From assembly GCA_900314765.1 (NCBI GenBank), contig OMWN01000019.1, forward strand, positions 1 to 52,725: DNA of 52,725 nt, read 5' to 3'. Source of the DNA: an uncultured Selenomonadales bacterium (lineage in GTDB: Bacteria; Bacillota; Negativicutes; Selenomonadales; Selenomonadaceae). Made by a program: the position numbers and the translations under genes. The notes below the pieces were generated by a model. That model ran no database searches. It was given only the letters and a program-made list of their open reading frames with translations, and was not told the origin of the DNA. Shown here piece by piece: positions 42,966-51,134 of this stretch (its first letter is position 1; the number at the start of each line of letters is the position of its first letter).

Positions 42966-43107
42966 TAAAAAACCTCCTTTAAATTAGACCATGTCAGGTC
43001 TTATTTTGATACCCGCCGATGAGCAATTCACTTTTTTGTCAGCCGACTCGCATCATCCAGACTGTCCAAAACAGGCCTGCCGCATCAAACTGTATCAATC
43101 TTTCCCA
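42966..43107 (-). other. Long untranslated leader of the propionate operon
   Basis: About 140 bases between the promoter and the CoA-transferase ATG. On the minus strand it contains several possible stems (CAGGCCTG; CTGT/ACAG; AGACC/GGTCT next to the ribosome-binding site). I see no B12-box or other named riboswitch. The remaining DNA to 43380 is AT-rich with no gene. Confidence 0.4.
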
Positions 43108-43113
43108 CGTATT

Positions 43114-43142
43114 AGGATAGCACTATCTCCAATTTCAGTCAA
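43114..43142 (-). promoter_or_regulatory. Promoter of the propionate (mutase) operon
   Basis: Minus-strand TTGACT (43137-43142), 17 bases, TATCCT (43114-43119). Confidence 0.7.
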
Positions 43143-43380
43143 GCGAATTATGATTATTCTTCACTTTTTTTGACAATTTTCAAAAGGAACTTTTCGGCTT
43201 TCATTTCATTTCAAAAAATGCCCTGCAAAGTGTATATTTCCTGCATTTTCATCTATCACGAATACTAAATTGTTCATTCATGAAACACATAAAAATTTGC
43301 TATGGTTACTATATCCTTCGATTTCATTCACTTTTTTCGTGCTCATTTTCCATAGGACTCAATAACTATTAGTCAAAAAG

Positions 43381-43416
43381 TAAATCCCACCGTTCCTTTG
43401 AACAGTGGGATTTTGA
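43381..43416 (-). terminator. Terminator of the hydrogenase operon
   Basis: AAATCCCAC and GTGGGATTT with an inner GTTC/GAAC pairing, about 30 bases after the HMA-like gene. Confidence 0.85.
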
Positions 43417-43444
43417 TTTGCCCTATTTCCTTTCGACGAAGGCT

Positions 43445-43687
43445 TTAGATGTCGGCCTCGACGCCGTTGTCGTCGAGCACTTTCATTATTTCCTTCATCT
43501 TCGTCTTTTTCGGGTCGTAGTCAATCCACGTCTCGCCCTCGTGGGCATGGATGTGAACGAACATGATGCCTGGGAGACCGAGCAGTGTCTTCTCTACTTT
43601 TTTCGCGTTTTCTTCATTATATCCTTTTGCCGTGAACTGAAGGCGCGTGTTGCCGTTCGCCTCACCGCAGCCACATTCTTTGCACAT
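43445..43687 (-). CDS. Small Cys-rich HMA-like protein in the hydrogenase operon
   Basis: An 80-residue protein starting with MCKECGCGEANG, four cysteines in eight residues counting Cys2, Cys5 and Cys7, then a ferredoxin-like HMA fold (TRLQFTAKGYNEENAKKVEK, LLGLPGIMFVHIHAHEGETW, KMKEIMKVLDDNGVEADI). The usual CxxC of copper chaperones is displaced to the N-terminus. AAGGAG lies upstream. It follows hyaC by 32 bases and shares its terminator. It may handle nickel or another metal for the hydrogenase, but that is inference. I do not know a named family for it. Confidence 0.82.
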   Translation of the reverse strand: MCKECGCGEANGNTRLQFTAKGYNEENAKKVEKTLLGLPGIMFVHIHAHEGETWIDYDPKKTKMKEIMKVLDDNGVEADI

Positions 43688-43719
43688 CGGATGATCTTCT
43701 CCTTATATATATGTTATTT

Positions 43720-44403
43720 TCATTCCAATTCTTTTGCGTCAAGCGGGTCGTGCGCGAGTATCTTGCTGCCGGAGAACATGCTCGAAACTTCGGACTCGCC
43801 TTCCATGAACTCAGCCCTCGTGACCATGTAGAGATGGCCTGACGCGAACAGCACGATTGCCCATGCCGTAAAGTGGTGGACGATGTGCGTCATCATTTCG
43901 CCGCCGAGCACCGTGTTCACCCAGCCAAACATGAGGCCGCCGATGGCGTTCGGCTCCGACATATTGTACATGGCAAAACCCGTGAGCACCTCGATGAGCA
44001 CGAGCACGTAGAGGCCGAAATACGACATGCGCGCCAGCGGATTTCTCAGGTACGATTTGTGCGCTTTCCTCAGAAACATGTAGTGAAGCGCGACGTCCAC
44101 GGTCTCCGAGTAGAAATGGCCTTCCCAGAAACGTGGGAAAAGGCGATCGCCTTTGTTTATGATGAAGCCATAGACACGGAAAACGAACGACGCGCAGAAA
44201 CCAAATGCCGCGAGGAAATGAATCTGGCGGATGATGTTGACGAGGAGCATGGACTGTGCCGGCTCGAGCGCGTTTATCTCAGGCGGCTTCGCGATGAGTA
44301 TGCCCGTGACGAACATGACGATGATCGCGTCAACCATGATCCAGTGGAAAATTCTGAGGAATGGGCTGAATAGATAGAACATCTTTCGTTGAACTGCCTT
44401 CAT
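43720..44403 (-). CDS. hyaC: Cytochrome b subunit of uptake [NiFe] hydrogenase
   Basis: A 227-residue integral di-heme cytochrome b of the HyaC/HupC type with four to five helices. Heme-ligand His candidates are in FLRIFHWIMV, NIIRQIHFLAAFGF and MTHIVHHFTAWAIVL. It takes electrons from the small subunit and passes them to menaquinone in the inner membrane. It lies 15 bases after the large-subunit stop. The length and helix pattern fit the family well. Confidence 0.93.
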   Translation of the reverse strand: MKAVQRKMFYLFSPFLRIFHWIMVDAIIVMFVTGILIAKPPEINALEPAQSMLLVNIIRQIHFLAAFGFCASFVFRVYGFIINKGDRLFPRFWEGHFYSETVDVALHYMFLRKAHKSYLRNPLARMSYFGLYVLVLIEVLTGFAMYNMSEPNAIGGLMFGWVNTVLGGEMMTHIVHHFTAWAIVLFASGHLYMVTRAEFMEGESEVSSMFSGSKILAHDPLDAKELE

Positions 44404-44418
44404 TGTCCTTCCCCCCTC

Positions 44419-46341
44419 TTATGCTTCCACGGTCTGACCGCCGCTATAAGGGTCGGTCGTGACGATGCGTATCGTCTCACCCTTCGTATTGTAGAGGTGC
44501 GTCGCGCAAGCCATGCACGGGTCAAACGAGCGAATGACCTTTACAAGTTCCAAAGGCTTTTCGGGGATTTTGACCTGCGTGTCTATCATGGCTTTCTCGT
44601 ACGCGCCATGACCCGCCTTGTCGTCGCGTGGGCAGGCGTTCCACGTGGTCGGGACAATGCACTGATAGTTCGACACTCTGCCGCCCTCTATGTTGACCCA
44701 GTGGCTGAGAGCGCCGCGCGGTGCCTCGTAGAGGCCGACGCCCTTTGCTTTCTTCGGCCACGTCGATGGCTCCCATTTGTCCATGTTTGCAACCTGCATG
44801 TCGCCTGTCTTGAGATTATTGATGAGCTTTTCGAAGAAGAACCTCTCGATTTCAGCATTGAGCTGGCAATCGAGCGCGCGCGCAGCCGTGCGGCCAAGCA
44901 TCGTCGGCAGCCAAACATGAGGCGGAATATTGAGCACACGCGAGACCGCATCGACCTGATCCACCATCATCTTCTCCGCCCATGTCATATCCGGCAGGAG
45001 ATTTTGCTTTGCGCGCGTATAAATGATTATGTAGCGCGCAAGCGGGCCGACTTCGCACATCTTGCCGTGCCACAGCGGCGTCTTGAGCCATGAGTATTTT
45101 CCCTTTTCGTCGAGCTCCTTCCAGTCTGTAGGCGTGCCGACCTTCGGACCCGTGTACTTCGGCTTCGTCTGGCCATCATACGGATGTATGGCCTTGTCGT
45201 CGCCATCCCTCGACTCATACTCATACCAAGCATGGCCAACGCTCTCGCCGAATACGTCTGGATTTGCGAGGTCCTCGCCCTTGAGCTCCGTGAATTTCGC
45301 TTTGTCCGCGCCAGCCGCGAAGTTTTCGACAACGCCGTTGCAGCGAATGAGCAGCGAGCTGAAGAACGAGCCGTCCGACGTCGTATTGTACGTGTCGAGC
45401 GGATACTGGCCAAATCCGAGCACACGCTCTTTCGCGAGTCCGCCGCCGTCGACTCTGCCCGCCTTCGCGTAGATGCCGCCGATGGCGAGCAAATCCGGCA
45501 GATAGTACTGATTGACGAGCGTGCGGCCGAGGTTGATGGCCCTGTCGACGATGGCGAGACGCGCCGTGTTGACCGGCGAATTGCCATCATCCTGCGAAAT
45601 GGAGCACGGCATGCCGCCGACGAGATAATGCGGATGTGGATTTTTGCCGCCAAAAACGACATGCGGCGTGACGAGCTCGCGCTGCTTGTCGAGCATTTCG
45701 ACATAGTGCGCCACCGCCATGAGGTGCACCTCCGGCGGCAGGAGATTGTAGTCCGGGTGATCCCACCACTGAGCCGCGAAAATGCCGAGTTGCCCGCTGT
45801 CGACGATTTTCTTTACCCTGTCCTGTATGCCCTTGAAATACGAAGGCGTAGCACGAGGCAGCTCCTTCGCGAATGCCTCAGTCTCAAGCGCCACAGGCCC
45901 CCTCAAAGGCACCTGATACGTCGCGAGCACTTGATTCTGCAGTGCCGCCGTGGCCTCGGGATTAGCCGAAAGCGCGGCGACTGGGCTCACCCAGTCAAGC
46001 GCATGCAGATGATAGAAATGGACGATATGGTCCTGCACAGTAAGCGATGCGGCCATGATGTTTCTGATATAATTCGCATTTTTTGGAATCTTGATGCCAA
46101 GAGCATCCTCCACCGCGCGTACAGAAGCCAGCGCATGCGCCGTCGTGCAGACGCCGCAGATACGCTGTATATACGCCCACGCATCGCGCGGGTCACGATC
46201 GTTCATGATGAGCTCGAGGCCGCGCCACGCCGTGCCGCTCGAAAGGGAGTCCTGCACCTTGCCAGAGCCCTCGTCGATGCTGGCCTCGACACGCAGATGG
46301 CCTTCTATTCTTGTTACCGGATCAACGACTATATGCTTCAT
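44419..46341 (-). CDS. hyaB: [NiFe] hydrogenase large subunit
   Basis: A 640-residue large subunit of a group 1 membrane-bound hydrogenase. The Ni ligands are in the L2-type motif RICGVCTTAHA near residue 65 and the C-terminal DPCMACATH; the N-terminal block is DPVTRIEGHLRVE. About 28 residues follow the DPCxxCxxH motif; the part after its His is probably removed by an endopeptidase on maturation. No maturation genes (hyaD, hyp) are in the window. The start overlaps the small-subunit stop by four bases. Confidence 0.96.
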   Translation of the reverse strand: MKHIVVDPVTRIEGHLRVEASIDEGSGKVQDSLSSGTAWRGLELIMNDRDPRDAWAYIQRICGVCTTAHALASVRAVEDALGIKIPKNANYIRNIMAASLTVQDHIVHFYHLHALDWVSPVAALSANPEATAALQNQVLATYQVPLRGPVALETEAFAKELPRATPSYFKGIQDRVKKIVDSGQLGIFAAQWWDHPDYNLLPPEVHLMAVAHYVEMLDKQRELVTPHVVFGGKNPHPHYLVGGMPCSISQDDGNSPVNTARLAIVDRAINLGRTLVNQYYLPDLLAIGGIYAKAGRVDGGGLAKERVLGFGQYPLDTYNTTSDGSFFSSLLIRCNGVVENFAAGADKAKFTELKGEDLANPDVFGESVGHAWYEYESRDGDDKAIHPYDGQTKPKYTGPKVGTPTDWKELDEKGKYSWLKTPLWHGKMCEVGPLARYIIIYTRAKQNLLPDMTWAEKMMVDQVDAVSRVLNIPPHVWLPTMLGRTAARALDCQLNAEIERFFFEKLINNLKTGDMQVANMDKWEPSTWPKKAKGVGLYEAPRGALSHWVNIEGGRVSNYQCIVPTTWNACPRDDKAGHGAYEKAMIDTQVKIPEKPLELVKVIRSFDPCMACATHLYNTKGETIRIVTTDPYSGGQTVEA

Positions 46342-47444
46342 TTGCCTGCCACCTGCTCTTTCCCTTCATTTTCCTTTGCCTCCGCCTTGTCGCGCTCATG
46401 CCTCTGCACGACGCTCAAAGCGCCATGCGCAGCGACGCCGACGACCGACGCGGCCGCAAGACCCGCACCGATGATATCGACATCAGGCAGCGGACCATAC
46501 TTCGGCAGCCTCTCCGAGAAGCACGCGCCCGAGTCCCAGAAATTGGCATTGGCGCAACCGATGCACGGCGCACCCGACTGAATCGGGTAGCTCATGCCCT
46601 GCCACCAACGTAAGTTGCCGCACGAATTGTACGTCTCTGGCCCACGGCAGCCGAGCTTGTACAGGCACCAGCCCGCCTTCGCGCCCGCATCATCGAAGTG
46701 ATCGGCGAACATGCCCGCATCGAAGAATGGGCGACGATAGCATGTGTCGTGAATGCGATTGCCGTAGAACTGGCGCGGACGTCCATCGGAGTCGAGCGTC
46801 GGCAGCTTGCCGAACAGCGCGACGTGCATGACGACGCCCGTCATGACCTCTGGGATTGGAGGGCAGCCAGGGACATTGATGACCTGCTTTGTCCCCACAT
46901 AATGTGAAATGCCCGCCGAGCCCGTCGGATTTGGCTTTGCGGCCTGGATGCCGCCATAAGCCGCGCAGCTGCCATACGCTATGATGGCCGCGGCACCCTT
47001 GGCTACGTGCTGCAGATTGTCGACGAACGGCTTGCCGCCCGACATGCAGTACGTGCCGTTGTTCGTCGTCGAGACAGCGCCCTCAACCGCGAGGATATAC
47101 TGGCCATAATACTTCTTCACGGTCTCCTCGAGATGCTGCTCGAAAGGCTCACCGCATGCGGCGCTCAGGAGATGATCATACTCGAGAGCGATGTTCGTCA
47201 GAACGAGGTCGGACGCCAGCGGCGATGCCGAGCGAATGAAGGACTCGTCGCAGCCCGTGCACTCATGCCCGTGCATCCAGATGACAACAGGAAGAGGCTT
47301 CGTCTCAGCCGCTTCGACCACCTTGTCAAGCATGTCTGTAGAGAGTCCCATAAGCGACGTGAGCGCTACGCACCCCTTGAGGAATGTGCGGCGACTAAAT
47401 CCACGGCGCAAGTATGCCTCCCACATTGTCTCCCGCTTTTCCAC
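46338..47444 (-). CDS. hyaA: [NiFe] hydrogenase small subunit with Tat signal
   Basis: A 368-residue iron-sulfur subunit. A twin-arginine signal (SRRTFLKG) is at about residues 17-24, and a C-terminal membrane anchor (IIGAGLAAASVVGVAAHGAL) precedes a charged tail. The proximal cluster site reads HECTGCDES, without the extra cysteine of O2-tolerant hydrogenases, so it is probably O2-sensitive. Further Cys are in the middle and in CIGCANANFWDSGACF-type motif. The GTG at 47444 follows GGGGGT; the frame begins further upstream without a better site. It faces the periplasm and feeds electrons to hyaC. Confidence 0.94.
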   Translation of the reverse strand: MEKRETMWEAYLRRGFSRRTFLKGCVALTSLMGLSTDMLDKVVEAAETKPLPVVIWMHGHECTGCDESFIRSASPLASDLVLTNIALEYDHLLSAACGEPFEQHLEETVKKYYGQYILAVEGAVSTTNNGTYCMSGGKPFVDNLQHVAKGAAAIIAYGSCAAYGGIQAAKPNPTGSAGISHYVGTKQVINVPGCPPIPEVMTGVVMHVALFGKLPTLDSDGRPRQFYGNRIHDTCYRRPFFDAGMFADHFDDAGAKAGWCLYKLGCRGPETYNSCGNLRWWQGMSYPIQSGAPCIGCANANFWDSGACFSERLPKYGPLPDVDIIGAGLAAASVVGVAAHGALSVVQRHERDKAEAKENEGKEQVAGK

Positions 47445-47473
47445 ATTTTTACCCCCTTTGATAGTGACAAAAG

Positions 47474-47492
47474 AAATGAACATTGTTCATTT
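47474..47492. promoter_or_regulatory. Palindrome just upstream of the hydrogenase operon
   Basis: AAATGAAC and GTTCATTT flank ATT, giving a perfect 19-bp dyad about 30 bases before the GTG start. It may be an operator or an mRNA hairpin. Confidence 0.45.
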
Positions 47493-47550
47493 TTCCCTAA
47501 AAAATAATTAACCAACGTATAGCCATCTATAACTATACATTATTAATAAT

Positions 47551-47564
47551 TTGACATCAATCAA
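47551..47564. promoter_or_regulatory. FNR/CRP-like site upstream of the hydrogenase operon
   Basis: TTGACATCAATCAA matches the FNR consensus TTGAT-N4-ATCAA in nine of ten conserved positions. It lies about 107 bases before the GTG, with TATAGA-type -10 candidates about 26-30 bases downstream of its centre on the minus strand, a plausible activator geometry. Confidence 0.5.
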
Positions 47565-47620
47565 AAAATTCCTGCTACAAAAAATAAAATTTTATAATAA
47601 ATTTTTGTTTATCTTTTCGC

Positions 47621-47649
47621 TTGCATTTTTGAGCTCGATTTGCTATAAT
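47621..47649 (+). promoter_or_regulatory. Promoter of tRNA-Ala
   Basis: TTGCAT (47621-47626), 17 bases, TATAAT (47644-47649), 21 bases before the tRNA. Confidence 0.75.
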
Positions 47650-47670
47650 AATTTTCGTTGCAAATGAATT

Positions 47671-47746
47671 GGGGACGTAGCTCAGCTGGGAGAGCGTTCG
47701 GTTCGCATCCGAGAGGTCGAGAGTTCAATCCTCTTCGTCTCCACCA
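47671..47746 (+). tRNA. tRNA-Ala (anticodon CGC)
   Basis: A 76-base tRNA including encoded CCA. Acceptor arms GGGGACG and CGTCTCC include the G3-U70 pair that specifies alanine. The D arm is GCTC/GAGC, the anticodon stem TTCGG/CCGAG encloses TTCGCAT, giving CGC, and the T arm is GAGAG/CTCTT with TTCAATC. Discriminator base A73. Directly downstream lies the putative integrative element. Confidence 0.95.
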
Positions 47747-47757
47747 ACAGTAACCAC

Positions 47758-47790
47758 AAGCACTTTGCATATTCGCAAAGCGCTTTTTAT
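47758..47790 (+). terminator. Terminator after tRNA-Ala
   Basis: AAGCACTTTGC and GCAAAGCGCTT (one mismatch pair), followed by TTTATTTTT. Confidence 0.82.
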
Positions 47791-47878
47791 TTTTATGCAT
47801 AACTGGAACCATGTTATGGCCATATCTGCCAGTTAATTTTATTATTTTTGCATAAAATTAAATTCAGATTTTTCAGTT

Positions 47879-49573
47879 TTATTTTACTTTTCGCTTTTCC
47901 CTGCTAAAGGATTTGCTGTTGTCAGTTTCCTTGTACTTTAGCTTTCCATCCAAGTTCATCTTTCTTAAGTCATCTCTATTTGTCACCTCTATCTCTTGGG
48001 CAAATTTTTTCTTGTACATAGCAGGAACGAGGTTCAGGATAACCTGAACCTCGTCCTCATAGACAACAACCTTCTCAACGCATAGGTCAATCAGTTGCTT
48101 CATTTCATTCAATTTTTTCTCTCTGAACAGGCTTCGAGCTTTTACCATGTATCTTTGCAACTCTTCACGAGTTGGTATCTCCAGCTCGATAGCATTTTGT
48201 TCAGCTCCTAACTTTATTTGTAGACTCTTTTTTTCTTCTGAAATATCATCAAGTTTACCTAGGATAACTTTCCTTTGGTTCAAATCAACCCCTTCTGCTA
48301 GGACATTCGTCAAATTATCTTCCTTCTTTTCACAGCCAGCAATCATATGTTCAATATGAGCAATCTTCTCATTGTGCTCACGCTTAAGACTACGCATTTT
48401 ATCACGATACCTCTCAAGCACAGCCGAAATTGTCTTCTTATTGAAGATGCTGTCTTCTATCTTTTTTATGACGAAGTTCTCTATATAGTCACGGTTGATT
48501 TCCCTATTATGACAAGCACTTGTTGTCTTGCGGCCTCTGTTGTTACAGCGATATGTTATATTTGGCTTGCGATTGCCTGTTGAATTCTTACGATTGCCAA
48601 CATAGGCGCAACCACATTCACCACAAAAGATTTTCCCTGAAAGGAGATAGACCTCCTTATTTTTTTTAGAGTGATAGCTTTTATAACGCCTTTTCTCTAA
48701 AAGCGTCTGTACGCCATCGAATTCTTCTTCCGATACAATAGCGGGCACACCTCCTCGTACAATAATCATATCTTCCAGAGCATTGTAACGATGAGAATTT
48801 CTCTTCTTAGTATACGGATCACGACTATCAACTCTATTGTATACATACCATCCTTTGTATTTAGGATTATGGAGAATTTCATACAGAGAATTCTTGCCAA
48901 AGTCTTTATTGGCCTTAGTCTTGTACCCCAACCCACGCAATTCTTCAAGTATGTCATTGTAGCCATGTCCTTTAAGGGTCATGTGAAAAATCAGTCTCAC
49001 AGCTCGAGCCTCGTCCTCATTTATAACTAGTTTTCTAGTTATCTTGTCCACATCATATCCCAGAGGCGGCTTCCCGCCTGTATGCTGGCACTTAAGCGCA
49101 TTTTCCTTCAAACCTTTCCTGACCTCACGTGAAAGGTTTTTGCTATAAAACTCTGCCATTCCTTCAAGGACTGATTCCAATATTATTGATTCTGGACTAT
49201 CACTATCCAGCGGCTCTAACACGCTGAGCAATGAGACTTTATTCTTCCTCAACTTCATGCGATATGCCATGCTATCATTTCTATTGCGAGCAAAGCGATC
49301 CAATTTATGAACAATCACTAACTGGAACTTCCCTTCGCCTGACTCTTTTATCATACGTTGGAATTCTGGTCTGTCATCTGTTGTGGCAGATTTAGCTCTA
49401 TCCACGTACTCCTCGACTATGATAATATCATTGCTTCTAGCAAACTCCTGTATTGCACGAATCTGGGCATCTATTGACTCATCCCGCTGATTGTTGCTCG
49501 AAAAACGAGCATACAACGCCGCATAAAGCGGCTTGCCTCTAGATTCTTTTTTCAGACGCTCAATCAAACTCAT
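47879..49573 (-). CDS. Large serine recombinase (integrase)
   Basis: A 564-residue site-specific recombinase. The N-terminal catalytic domain has YARFSSNNQRDES with the nucleophile Ser and later HKLDRFARN. A recombinase domain (about residues 165-270) follows, then a zinc ribbon with CGECGCAYVG and further Cys pairs, and a long coiled coil from about residue 380. It presumably integrates and excises the element with an accessory protein. The ATG at 49573 follows GGAG by nine bases and overlaps the stop of the upstream gene by one base (TGATG). Complete and apparently functional. Confidence 0.95.
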   Translation of the reverse strand: MSLIERLKKESRGKPLYAALYARFSSNNQRDESIDAQIRAIQEFARSNDIIIVEEYVDRAKSATTDDRPEFQRMIKESGEGKFQLVIVHKLDRFARNRNDSMAYRMKLRKNKVSLLSVLEPLDSDSPESIILESVLEGMAEFYSKNLSREVRKGLKENALKCQHTGGKPPLGYDVDKITRKLVINEDEARAVRLIFHMTLKGHGYNDILEELRGLGYKTKANKDFGKNSLYEILHNPKYKGWYVYNRVDSRDPYTKKRNSHRYNALEDMIIVRGGVPAIVSEEEFDGVQTLLEKRRYKSYHSKKNKEVYLLSGKIFCGECGCAYVGNRKNSTGNRKPNITYRCNNRGRKTTSACHNREINRDYIENFVIKKIEDSIFNKKTISAVLERYRDKMRSLKREHNEKIAHIEHMIAGCEKKEDNLTNVLAEGVDLNQRKVILGKLDDISEEKKSLQIKLGAEQNAIELEIPTREELQRYMVKARSLFREKKLNEMKQLIDLCVEKVVVYEDEVQVILNLVPAMYKKKFAQEIEVTNRDDLRKMNLDGKLKYKETDNSKSFSREKRKVK

Positions 49574-49749
49574 CACGCAACACTCCTTTCACGCTCCGCT
49601 TCCTCACCATACTTAATGAGTTCCATAATTGCATCAAGCAATACCTCTTCAACAGCTATATCCTTTGTGCCACCGATTTTCTCATATCGCTCAACACACT
49701 CATCGTGATATGAATGCGGTATTGAGATACACACTTTATTTGCAATCAT
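49573..49749 (-). CDS. Small unknown protein upstream of the integrase
   Basis: A 58-residue protein starting at the ATG at 49749, eleven bases after GGAGG. It has a mostly helical C-terminal half (TKDIAVEEVLLDAIMELIKY) after an N-terminal strand-like NKVCISIPHSYHDECV. It might be a recombination directionality factor or a small RHH-like regulator, because it is translationally coupled to the serine recombinase. Neither is demonstrated by a motif. Confidence 0.65.
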   Translation of the reverse strand: MIANKVCISIPHSYHDECVERYEKIGGTKDIAVEEVLLDAIMELIKYGEEAERERSVA

Positions 49750-50026
49750 AGCTGCCGTCACCTCCCTTCAAAGCCGCCATATCATTAATGGTTCTCATTT
49801 TTGCTCCTGCATCAATGCCAGCCATTTCCACCTCGCCTAATGCGCGAATACATTCAGCGACATCAAAGACGACATGATAAACGATATTCTGTGGTGGCGT
49901 TCCAGGCGGAACTAACTCCCCGATGAAATCATTTCCATTATTAATCACATCGCCTTTGCTGTATGCTGACTTTCTGGTGAGTGCTTTTGAATTGTTTCCC
50001 ATAAAACTGTTAAAATAGTTCTTCAT
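49736..50026 (-). CDS. Unknown protein of the mobile element
   Basis: A 96-residue protein of no recognised family. The first 35 residues are polar (FMGNNSKALTRKSAYSKGDV), and the middle contains a Gly/Pro turn (GELVPPGTPPQN). There are no membrane helices or clear DNA-binding motif. AATGGAGG lies upstream. It overlaps the relaxase stop by four bases and the next small gene by 14, so it belongs to the relaxase-integrase transcript. Confidence 0.7.
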   Translation of the reverse strand: MKNYFNSFMGNNSKALTRKSAYSKGDVINNGNDFIGELVPPGTPPQNIVYHVVFDVAECIRALGEVEMAGIDAGAKMRTINDMAALKGGDGSYDCK

Positions 50027-50865
50027 TGTTGTTTTCCTCCATTTTTATTATTCATCATGAATCCTACGGCGAAACACCGCGAGAATTCATCATTAACCAC
50101 GGCAGATAATGTATCAATCATATTGCCAATCTGCATCATTGTCCCACCATAGGGAGACGGAGAAGCTGACCGATATGGAACAGCAGGCTGGCACACTTGC
50201 TGACCAACTGACTGATACGAAACAGGCTGAAGCATTTGCTGAGCAATCTGCTGCTGATAGTTCCACGCGCTTTGTGCAGAGGCCCGCATAATCAACTCAG
50301 CTGTTTTATCACAAATCGGCGAATATGACGCTTCGTGCTCATCTTCTACATCTTCAGTGCTTTGCGACATCTCAATGCTTTTGCTGTCACCAAAGAGCGG
50401 AAGTCCATATTCCTTAGCAACTTCATCATATTTGTTTCGAATCATCTTAATATCTGCTAGACTTTGGCTCAATTTTTTCCCCGTGTGCACATTGATCGTG
50501 CCGAGCAGAAAATGTGCATGAAGTCTTTTAGGTTTGTTAAGATGAACCGCCATAATCCAAGGATATTCATCAAAAAACCGAAGCGTATCCTTCGCAACAT
50601 TCAACGCTGTATCAACAGCTATATCAGGAACACCGAATGCTAAAATTCCCTGTTTGTAAAGCCGCTGGCCATTCGGATGAAAGCGATTATATATGACCTC
50701 GAGGCCTCTTTTGGCGTCACCGATGGTCAAATAATTTGAAGCCGTTAGTTTCTTCTCCGTTTTTCCCAAGGCAGAAATATACGCTTCGAGCCTTTTCGCT
50801 TTAGCCGGCGATGTTTGCTTGTAATTAACAAATTTTATGATGGGTTTCAATTCAGGCATTGCCAT
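50023..50865 (-). CDS. Relaxase/mobilization nuclease (MobP/VirD2-like)
   Basis: A 280-residue relaxase. The metal-binding His motif is in RLHAHFLLGTINVHTGKKL (residues 111-129 region), the conserved HxH followed by Asn and a TGK, and the N-terminal third has the usual YNRFHPNGQRLYKQG-like nicking context; the exact catalytic Tyr is not certain. The C-terminal 100 residues are Gln/Ser-rich and variable. It nicks the element's oriT and pilots the strand. It is shorter than typical MobP relaxases, so helicase or primase functions must come from the D5-like protein or the helper element. Confidence 0.82.
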   Translation of the reverse strand: MAMPELKPIIKFVNYKQTSPAKAKRLEAYISALGKTEKKLTASNYLTIGDAKRGLEVIYNRFHPNGQRLYKQGILAFGVPDIAVDTALNVAKDTLRFFDEYPWIMAVHLNKPKRLHAHFLLGTINVHTGKKLSQSLADIKMIRNKYDEVAKEYGLPLFGDSKSIEMSQSTEDVEDEHEASYSPICDKTAELIMRASAQSAWNYQQQIAQQMLQPVSYQSVGQQVCQPAVPYRSASPSPYGGTMMQIGNMIDTLSAVVNDEFSRCFAVGFMMNNKNGGKQQ

Positions 50866-51122
50866 AGTTCCAAAACCTCCTTTTCAACAAATGACCAATC
50901 CCTTTCGGCATTGCCATTCAACATAATCTGTACTATAAATGCCAGCCGATTCTTAAATTCCTGCGGTATATTTTCGCGCTGCGTATCCTTCTCGCCCAAA
51001 AACGCATCGAGCGCAGCAATAGCAACTTTTGACTTATTGCCGCCATATGATTTCCCAGCTTCATCAACAACGCGCTCATTCAAAGCCTTCGGCAACCTGA
51101 CATTAAGTGATGTCATCTCCAT
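50847..51122 (-). CDS. MobC/RHH-type relaxosome accessory protein
   Basis: A 91-residue protein with an N-terminal ribbon-helix-helix-like start (TSLNVRLPKALNERVVDEAG, then a NKSKVAIAALDAFLG helix) and a helical tail. The ATG at 51122 follows GGAGG at seven bases; a GTG at 51128 overlaps that site. It overlaps the relaxase start by 19 bases, typical of mobC-mobA pairs. It probably binds oriT DNA. The oriT itself has not been located. Confidence 0.78.
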   Translation of the reverse strand: MEMTSLNVRLPKALNERVVDEAGKSYGGNKSKVAIAALDAFLGEKDTQRENIPQEFKNRLAFIVQIMLNGNAERDWSFVEKEVLELWQCLN

Positions 51123-51134
51123 TTTCACACCTCC

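Noticed and set aside
42966-43113. Cobalamin riboswitch upstream of the mutase operon
   Set aside because: The context is tempting, but I found no B12 box or the expected core, and the leader is rather short.
45184-46581. 465-residue plus-strand frame across the hydrogenase genes
   Set aside because: Shadow of hyaB/hyaA; the opposite strand has clear catalytic motifs.
46338-47444. O2-tolerant type of [NiFe] hydrogenase
   Set aside because: The proximal cluster motif is ECTGC, without the supernumerary cysteine of O2-tolerant enzymes.
47609-47812. 67-residue minus-strand frame over the tRNA
   Set aside because: Known type of false frame antisense to a tRNA (GLNSRPLGCEPNALPAELR pattern).
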